The notes below the pieces were generated by a model. That model was not told the DNA's origin. It worked only from the letters and a program-made list of their open reading frames with translations, and searched no databases. From an uncultured Dysosmobacter sp. (lineage in GTDB: Bacteria > Bacillota > Clostridia > Oscillospirales > Oscillospiraceae), in the NCBI GenBank assembly GCA_934590165.1, contig CAKTOO010000007.1, positions 1 to 64,000 of the forward strand: a stretch of DNA of 64,000 nt. The letters are read 5' to 3'. Made by a program: the position numbers and the translations under genes. Below, piece after piece: positions 58,845 through 64,000 of this stretch (the stretch's first letter is position 1; every line of letters starts with the position of its first letter).

Positions 58845-60758
58845 GTGTCATTGTCACGATTTCGTGGGCAGATCATCCTGGCGGCGGATGTTTGCCTGAT
58901 CTTCATGTTCAATTTTCTCCTGTTTCTTCCGGCGCTGCTGCGTGATGACATCCGTTTCACCAACCTGATGCTCCATATCGGCCTTTTGACGGTCTGTGTC
59001 CTGGTGTTTCAGCTGGTGTTCCGGACGTACAACACCCTTTGGCGCTACGCGGAGAGCCGGGAGTATTTCGTGCTGCTCATGGGCATGAGCCTTGGCTTTC
59101 TGCTGTACAGCGGCGTGAACCTGCTGCTGGACACCAATCTTATCTGGATCACCCAGGCTCTGACAGGCACATCCCTGGCGCTGCTGGCCATGCTGGTGAT
59201 GCGGTTCGTGTACCGTACATATCGGACGAAGATCACTGGCCGTTCCGCGGAGGGGCGCAGCCACGCGGCCATCATCGGCGCCGGCACTGTGGGTGTGTCG
59301 CTGCTGGGAGAGCTGGTGAATAATCCCCAAGGCCGCTATATCCCCTATTGCCTGGTGGATGACGCTTTGGACAAAGTGGGCAAACGGGTGCTGGGCGTTC
59401 CCGTTCTGGGCCCTATCAACAACCTCCAGGAGCTGCTGCAAAACACGCCGGTGACGGAGATCATTCTGGCTATTCCCAACCTGTCCTCCCGGCGGCAGAC
59501 GGAGATCCTGCGGCTGTGCGCCGCCACCAATTGCCGTCTCCACATCCTGTCGGACCCCATGTCCCAGCTGAAGCGGGAAAAGACCTCCCTGGCGGCCAGC
59601 GTCCGGGAAGTGCAGATCGAAGACCTGCTGGGCCGGCAGACCATCCAGCTGGATAACTGCCGCATCGAGAAATTTATCCGCGGCAAGACCGTGCTGGTCA
59701 CAGGCGGCGGCGGTTCCATCGGTTCGGAGCTGTGCCGCCAGGTGGCGGGCTACAGGCCCAAGCGGCTGGTGATCCTGGATATCGCGGAGAACACCACATA
59801 CAGCCTGCAAAACGATCTGCTCCACCTCCATGGCGCGGATTTCCCCATGTCGGTGGAGATTGCTTCTGTCCGGGACCGGAAAAAAATTGACCGCATTTTT
59901 GAAAAGTACCGGCCGGACCTGGTGTTCCACGCGGCGGCCCACAAGCATGTGCCTCTCATGGAAAACTGCCCGGAGGAAGCGATCAAAAACAATGTCTTCG
60001 GCACCTATAATACTGCTTCCGCCGCAAAAAAATACGGAGCGGAAAAGTTTGTCCTGATCTCCACGGACAAGGCGGTGAATCCCACCAACATCATGGGCAC
60101 CACCAAGTTCCTGTGCGAGCAGGTGCTCCAGGGCCTGCGGGCGGGCAGCCGCACGGAGTTCGCGGCGGTGCGCTTCGGCAATGTGCTGGGGTCCGACGGC
60201 TCCGTCATTCCCCTGTTCAAAAAGCAGATCGCCTACGGCGGTCCTGTCACCATTACGGACAAGCGGATCATCCGCTATTTCATGACCATCCCGGAGGCGG
60301 TCCAGCTGGTGCTGGAGGCCGGCTCCCTTGCCCGCAGCGGCGAGGTCTATGTGCTGGATATGGGAGAGCCTGTCCACATTCTGGACCTGGCGGAAAAGCT
60401 CATCCGCCTGTCCGGTTACACGCCCTATGTGGACATCCAAATCGAAGAAATCGGCCTGCGGCCCGGAGAGAAGCTCTATGAGGAACTGCTGACACAGAGT
60501 GCGGACCTGCGCAGAACGGAAAACGAGAAGATTTTCGTGGAGGAAAAACCCGCCGTTGAAGAAAGTGACCTGAAGGACTGGCTGGAGGAGCTGGCAGCCG
60601 TCGTGGAAAGCGGAAGCCGCCAGCAGATCTTCCAGGTGCTCCATGAGCTGGTACCCACCTTCCGCAGTCCGGAGGATGTGAACCGGGAGGCCATCCGTGC
60701 CGTCCGGGAGGGACAGGCTGCCCATCTGGAGGACCTGGCCCTGGCGCAGAATGTGTAG
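58845..60758 (+). CDS. CapD/PglF-type nucleotide-sugar dehydratase
   Basis: 637 residues. Four membrane helices at the N terminus (about 10-115) and a CoA-binding-like Rossmann domain (HAAIIGAGTVGVSLLGEL) lead into the catalytic SDR domain: VLVTGGGGSIGSELCRQV near 285, NVFGTYNTASAA, LISTDKAVNPTNIMGTTK and GEPVHILDLAEKLIRLSG. The family (CapD, FlaA1, PglF) makes 4-keto-6-deoxy sugars from UDP-GlcNAc by 4,6-dehydration for capsule or glycoprotein sugars. The active-site Tyr is replaced by Met (MGTTK), as in large membrane-bound members. GTG 58845 is preceded by GGAAGGGAAG. First gene of the locus. Confidence 0.92.
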   Translation: MSLSRFRGQIILAADVCLIFMFNFLLFLPALLRDDIRFTNLMLHIGLLTVCVLVFQLVFRTYNTLWRYAESREYFVLLMGMSLGFLLYSGVNLLLDTNLIWITQALTGTSLALLAMLVMRFVYRTYRTKITGRSAEGRSHAAIIGAGTVGVSLLGELVNNPQGRYIPYCLVDDALDKVGKRVLGVPVLGPINNLQELLQNTPVTEIILAIPNLSSRRQTEILRLCAATNCRLHILSDPMSQLKREKTSLAASVREVQIEDLLGRQTIQLDNCRIEKFIRGKTVLVTGGGGSIGSELCRQVAGYRPKRLVILDIAENTTYSLQNDLLHLHGADFPMSVEIASVRDRKKIDRIFEKYRPDLVFHAAAHKHVPLMENCPEEAIKNNVFGTYNTASAAKKYGAEKFVLISTDKAVNPTNIMGTTKFLCEQVLQGLRAGSRTEFAAVRFGNVLGSDGSVIPLFKKQIAYGGPVTITDKRIIRYFMTIPEAVQLVLEAGSLARSGEVYVLDMGEPVHILDLAEKLIRLSGYTPYVDIQIEEIGLRPGEKLYEELLTQSADLRRTENEKIFVEEKPAVEESDLKDWLEELAAVVESGSRQQIFQVLHELVPTFRSPEDVNREAIRAVREGQAAHLEDLALAQNV

Positions 60759-60774
60759 AAGCGAGGATTGAGCA

Positions 60775-61476
60775 ATGAAAAAAGGAGTGAAGATCACCCT
60801 TGGCATTATTGGCGTTCTGATGGTGGGCGGCGCGGCCCTGGCGACATGGCAGTGGAACAACCTCAATGCCCTGCGCTACGGCCTGACCCTGGATAGGGAC
60901 ACCATCGACCAGAAGCTCCAGGATAATGAGCAGGCGTTGAACGATGCCATGGCGGAGTATGATATCCAGGGCTACACCTTCTCTCAGGAGGAGATCGCCC
61001 AGCTGGCGGACGGGACGCTTTCAACGGAAGAGGCGACCAAGAAACTACTGGAGGGACAGATACCCCAGGCGGCATCGCCGGAGGGAGCGTCCGGCCAGCA
61101 GGAAAGTGCGTCCCAGGAGGCCGAGCCCCAGCCCGAAACAGAAAAGGCCATTCAGGAGCAGATCGCCACCATGTACGTGCTGCGGAGCACCTATGTGGGC
61201 AAGCTGGAGGCCATCGCCCAGTCCGCCATTGACGAGTATGTCGCCGGCGACCACACGGAGGAGAACCGCAAACAGGTGGTCTATGACAAGCTGGACCAGC
61301 TGACGGCGCTGGAAAAAGAGTGCGACGCCCAGGTGGCCCAGGTGGTGTCCCGCCTGCGGGAGCTTTTGAAGGAAGCTGGGCGGGATGATTCCCTGGCCAA
61401 GCAGGTGGAGGAGACGTACCAGAACGAAAAGAGCCTGAAAAAAGCGGCTTATCTGGAGAAATTCCAGAACGGCTGA
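60775..61476 (+). CDS. Membrane-anchored helical protein in the capsule locus
   Basis: 233 residues: one N-terminal membrane helix (6-24) and a long, mostly helical outside domain, Gln/Glu/Ala-rich, with coiled-coil-like heptads (RQVVYDKLDQLTALEKECDAQVAQVVSRLRELLKEAG). A Pro/Ser/Glu linker lies near residues 95-125. I recognise no family. It starts 16 bp after the dehydratase gene and precedes cpsB, so it probably acts in polysaccharide assembly or its control. Confidence 0.65.
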   Translation: MKKGVKITLGIIGVLMVGGAALATWQWNNLNALRYGLTLDRDTIDQKLQDNEQALNDAMAEYDIQGYTFSQEEIAQLADGTLSTEEATKKLLEGQIPQAASPEGASGQQESASQEAEPQPETEKAIQEQIATMYVLRSTYVGKLEAIAQSAIDEYVAGDHTEENRKQVVYDKLDQLTALEKECDAQVAQVVSRLRELLKEAGRDDSLAKQVEETYQNEKSLKKAAYLEKFQNG

Positions 61477-61492
61477 CAGGGCGGAGGACAGC

Positions 61493-62236
61493 ATGATCGA
61501 CCTGCACTGCCACATCCTGCCGGGCGTGGACGACGGTGCCGCCTCCGAAGAGGAGAGCTATATGATGGCCCGCATGGCGGCGGAAAGCGGCGTCACGGCC
61601 CTGGCAGCCACGCCCCACTGCGGCGTGCCCGGGCAGTTTGAAAACTTTGCGGACGAACGACTGATGGACAGATTTACCGGCCTGGAGCGGCTGCTGGAGC
61701 GGGAGCATGTCCCCCTGCGGCTGTACACGGGCATGGAGGTGTTCGTGACGGATCAGACGCCCCGCCATCTGCGGGAGGGACGGCTTTTGACCCTGGGGGG
61801 CAGCCGGTATTTGCTGGTGGAATTCGGCTTCGATGAGGAGCCGGACTTCGCGGAGCGGATGCTGGGAGCGCTGCTGGAGGCCGGCGTGGTGCCGGTGGTG
61901 GCCCACCCGGAGCGGTACCATTTTGTCCAGCCGCGGCCGGAGTGTCTGCTGCGGTGGGCGGAAATGGGCTGCGCCCTGCAAGTCAACAAGGGGAGCCTTT
62001 TGGGCCGGTTTGGCCGGAGGGCGGCCCAGACGGCCCGATGGTGCCTGGGGGAGGGCTGCGTCCATCTGCTGGGCAGTGACGCCCACAGTCCCTGGCGCAG
62101 GACGCCCCGCATGGAGGAGACCTGGGCGTATACGGCGGACTTCGATTCGCCGGAGATCGCGGATTTTTTGCTGCGGGATAACCCGCGCCGCATCCTGGAG
62201 GACCAGCCCATCCGGCCGGTCCTGGCGGAATTTTGA
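61493..62236 (+). CDS. CpsB/CapC-type PHP tyrosine phosphatase
   Basis: A 247-residue PHP-domain metal-dependent phosphatase. It removes phosphate from the tyrosine kinase of the capsule system (CpsD). Metal ligands are in MIDLHCHILPGVDDG, ATPHCG, GMEV, AHPERY and SDAHSP. This is the YwqE/CpsB family. GGCGGAGG precedes the start. The cognate kinase domain is the last gene in the window, which supports the role in exopolysaccharide control. Confidence 0.93.
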   Translation: MIDLHCHILPGVDDGAASEEESYMMARMAAESGVTALAATPHCGVPGQFENFADERLMDRFTGLERLLEREHVPLRLYTGMEVFVTDQTPRHLREGRLLTLGGSRYLLVEFGFDEEPDFAERMLGALLEAGVVPVVAHPERYHFVQPRPECLLRWAEMGCALQVNKGSLLGRFGRRAAQTARWCLGEGCVHLLGSDAHSPWRRTPRMEETWAYTADFDSPEIADFLLRDNPRRILEDQPIRPVLAEF

Positions 62237-62254
62237 ATATCCCGAGGAGAACTT

Positions 62255-63058
62255 ATGAGACGACTTCGCATCATCACCCTGGCCTGCTTCCTGCTTTCGG
62301 CGGCGGCTCTGGGAGCTTCCACGGCCTATCAGGTCTGGAGCGAGGACAAGACAATCCCCGTCATCGACTGCCCGGAAGAGCCATTGGTGCTGTCTGTGAA
62401 GGACAGCGGCACCGAAGTGCTGATGCGGGATGTGACCGCTTATGACGAAAAGGACGGCGACCTGACGGGCCAGCTGCTGCTGGAGGGCATCGGGCGCGCC
62501 TCTGACGGCGATATCACCGTCACTTACGTGGTGGTGGACAGTGACCATCATGTGGCCAGCCGCAGCCGGACCTTGCAGTACACGGATTATACGCCGCCCC
62601 GCTTTGCCCTGTCCAAGGAGCTGCGCTACTCCATGGGCAGCAGCGTCCGTATCAAGGACCGGCTGACAGCCACGGATGTGGTGGACGGCGACCTGTCGGA
62701 CCGCATCAAGGTGAACTCCAAGGACCTCTCTCCCTATTACGAGGGCACATATCCCGTGACCTTTGAGGTCACCAACAGCCTGGGCGATACCGCCTCTCTC
62801 ACCATGGATGTGGTGGTGCGGAACTATGCCGCCGGCGAACCCCGCATCACCCTGACGCAGTATCTGGTGTACCGGAAGGCCGGCGAGCCTTTTGACGCCC
62901 GGGCCTATCTGGATTCCGTCAGCGGCGGAGCGGTGGAGGATGTCGCCATCCAGTTGCCGGAGGGCGGACTGTCGGCCGGCGTCAGCCAGGTGACCTATTC
63001 CTGCGTGGGACAAAACGGGACCGTGGGTTCCACCGTCCTCTACGTTGTGACCGAGTGA
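62255..63058 (+). CDS. Secreted Ig-like (DUF5011-type) protein of the capsule locus
   Basis: 267 residues: a signal peptide (1-25) and two or three bacterial Ig-like domains. The repeated theme VTAYDEKDGDLTGQL and TATDVVDGDLSDRIKVNS with TYPVTFEVTNSLGDTASLTM matches DUF5011 or cadherin-like adhesin modules. No sortase or lipid anchor is seen; the N-terminal segment may stay as a membrane anchor. Its place between cpsB and the Wzz-kinase gene is unusual and suggests a role in polysaccharide export or attachment. Confidence 0.72.
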   Translation: MRRLRIITLACFLLSAAALGASTAYQVWSEDKTIPVIDCPEEPLVLSVKDSGTEVLMRDVTAYDEKDGDLTGQLLLEGIGRASDGDITVTYVVVDSDHHVASRSRTLQYTDYTPPRFALSKELRYSMGSSVRIKDRLTATDVVDGDLSDRIKVNSKDLSPYYEGTYPVTFEVTNSLGDTASLTMDVVVRNYAAGEPRITLTQYLVYRKAGEPFDARAYLDSVSGGAVEDVAIQLPEGGLSAGVSQVTYSCVGQNGTVGSTVLYVVTE

Positions 63059-63068
63059 GGAAACGAAT

Positions 63069-64000
63069 ATGGATGAACAACAGACTTTCCGATGGACGGA
63101 CCTGAACCCGTTCTGCCTGCTCCGCCGGCTGGGCAGGGACTTTTTGCTGGTGGTGGCGGCGGGGCTCATCGCCGCCATGCTGACCGAGACGGCGATCCAA
63201 AACCTGTACAAGCCGGAGTATACGGCCAGCGCCACCATGGCGGTCAGCGTGAAAAGCGGCGGTTATTCCTCCGTTTTGTCCAATCTGAATATGTCCTCGG
63301 AGATCGCGGACACCTTTACCAAGCTGTTTGAAAGCAATATGTTCGGCGGCATTGCCAGCAGTAAGCTGGGTACCAGCAGTCTGCCCGGCAAGCTGACGGC
63401 CTCCGTCCTGCCGGAGACGAATATCCTGACGCTGCGTGTGACGGCCGATTCCCCGGAGGATGCCTTCCGAACGCTGCAGCTGCTGCTGGATAACTATGAC
63501 ACGGTCTCGGAATACGTGTTCCAAAACGTGATTTTGAAGGAGCTGGACAGCCCCTCCGTTCCGATTCGGCCCTCCAATCCCGTAAACCGGAGACAACTCC
63601 TGAAACGGGCCTTCCTAGGCGGCGCCGGCGCCATGATGGTGCTGCTGCTGGCCATCGCCATCCTGTCTGACACGGTGCAGACCTCCGAGGCTGTGCGGCG
63701 GAAGCTGGATGTGAAGCTGTTTGCCACCATTCATCACGAGGAAAAGAACAAGACCCTGCGGACGAAGCTGAAAAAGGCCAACAAGGGCCTCCTCATCACC
63801 ATGCCGGTGGCCAGCTTCTACTTTACAGAGGAAATCTACAAGCTGGGGACGAAGGTGGACTATGCCGCCCGCCACGGGGAGCGGAAGGTCATCCTGGTCA
63901 CCAGCGTGGCGGAAAACGAGGGTAAGTCCACCGTAGCCGCCAACTTGGCCCTGTCCTTGACCCAGGGTGGGCGGAAGGTGCTGCTTATCGACGCGGACCT
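63069..64000 (+). CDS. Wzz/BY-kinase fusion (partial, runs off the window)
   Basis: 310 codons are seen and the gene continues beyond the end. The first part is a chain-length determinant (Wzz/CpsC): a membrane helix at 25-44, an outside domain and PSNPVNRRQLLKRAFLGG before a second membrane helix (about 185-200). The same frame then enters a bacterial tyrosine kinase domain, with the Walker-A region TSVAENEGKSTVAANLALS and the Walker-A' VLLIDADL near the end. The usual Firmicute layout has CpsC and CpsD as separate proteins. Length and the tyrosine tail cannot be seen. Confidence 0.88.
   Translation, partial: MDEQQTFRWTDLNPFCLLRRLGRDFLLVVAAGLIAAMLTETAIQNLYKPEYTASATMAVSVKSGGYSSVLSNLNMSSEIADTFTKLFESNMFGGIASSKLGTSSLPGKLTASVLPETNILTLRVTADSPEDAFRTLQLLLDNYDTVSEYVFQNVILKELDSPSVPIRPSNPVNRRQLLKRAFLGGAGAMMVLLLAIAILSDTVQTSEAVRRKLDVKLFATIHHEEKNKTLRTKLKKANKGLLITMPVASFYFTEEIYKLGTKVDYAARHGERKVILVTSVAENEGKSTVAANLALSLTQGGRKVLLIDAD

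Overview
The window reads as a chromosomal segment of a GC-rich (about 60% by eye), anaerobic Gram-positive Clostridia, most likely of the Oscillospiraceae (relatives of Flavonifractor, Lawsonibacter or Oscillibacter). The pointers are sortase and LPXTG-type surface proteins, lipoproteins, T-box, L-box, yybP-ykoY and cyclic-di-GMP RNA switches, YlmH and DUF896 proteins, a pyruvate:ferredoxin oxidoreductase, a CpsB-type exopolysaccharide module, and strong AAGGAGG ribosome binding sites. This assignment is inference from gene content. I saw no rRNA, tRNA, CRISPR array, prophage or complete insertion sequence.

Layout. 0-12.3 kb is a dense plus-strand housekeeping block: SpoU-type RNA methyltransferase, a DUF218 protein, dprA, topA, trmFO, plsX, acpP, rnc, uppP and an FtsK/SpoIIIE translocase. 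12.3-24.1 kb is rich in RNA regulation: a T-box before a class I aminotransferase, a yybP-ykoY manganese switch before a P-type ATPase, a leader-peptide attenuator before a uracil permease, and a lysine riboswitch before an NhaC-family transporter. 24.1-30.3 kb holds a BTAD-type regulator, a transglutaminase lipoprotein and a small type IV pilus/type II secretion-like operon (GspF-like, four pilin-like proteins, PilT). 30.5-38 kb holds a conserved unknown protein, a c-di-GMP-I riboswitch, a 1902-residue Cna-B repeat surface protein and a class B sortase. 38-47.7 kb is mixed housekeeping (birA, a broken lipoprotein gene, udk, an ABC exporter, ylmH, DUF896, an XpaC-like protein, pepD). 48-51.5 kb is pyruvate:ferredoxin oxidoreductase. 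51.7-54.8 kb is a minus-strand group (XRE regulator, class III aminotransferase, unknown protein, flavodoxin). 55-58.5 kb has a metallophosphoesterase, a nucleotidyltransferase-like protein and a second class I aminotransferase. From 58.8 kb to the end an exopolysaccharide/capsule locus begins (CapD-type dehydratase, CpsB-type phosphatase, Wzz/BY-kinase fusion), and it runs off the window.

How it fits together. The most notable theme is riboregulation: five transport or metabolic genes sit behind recognisable RNA sensors for tRNA, Mn2+, UTP (proposed), lysine and c-di-GMP. A second theme is the cell surface: pilus-like machinery, a c-di-GMP-controlled adhesin with its own sortase, and an exopolysaccharide locus suggest surface attachment control. 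The observation I consider most novel is the uracil permease leader. A 21-codon ORF with a T-rich tract ends at the base of an intrinsic terminator, the architecture of enterobacterial pyrBI attenuation rather than the PyrR system usual in Firmicutes.
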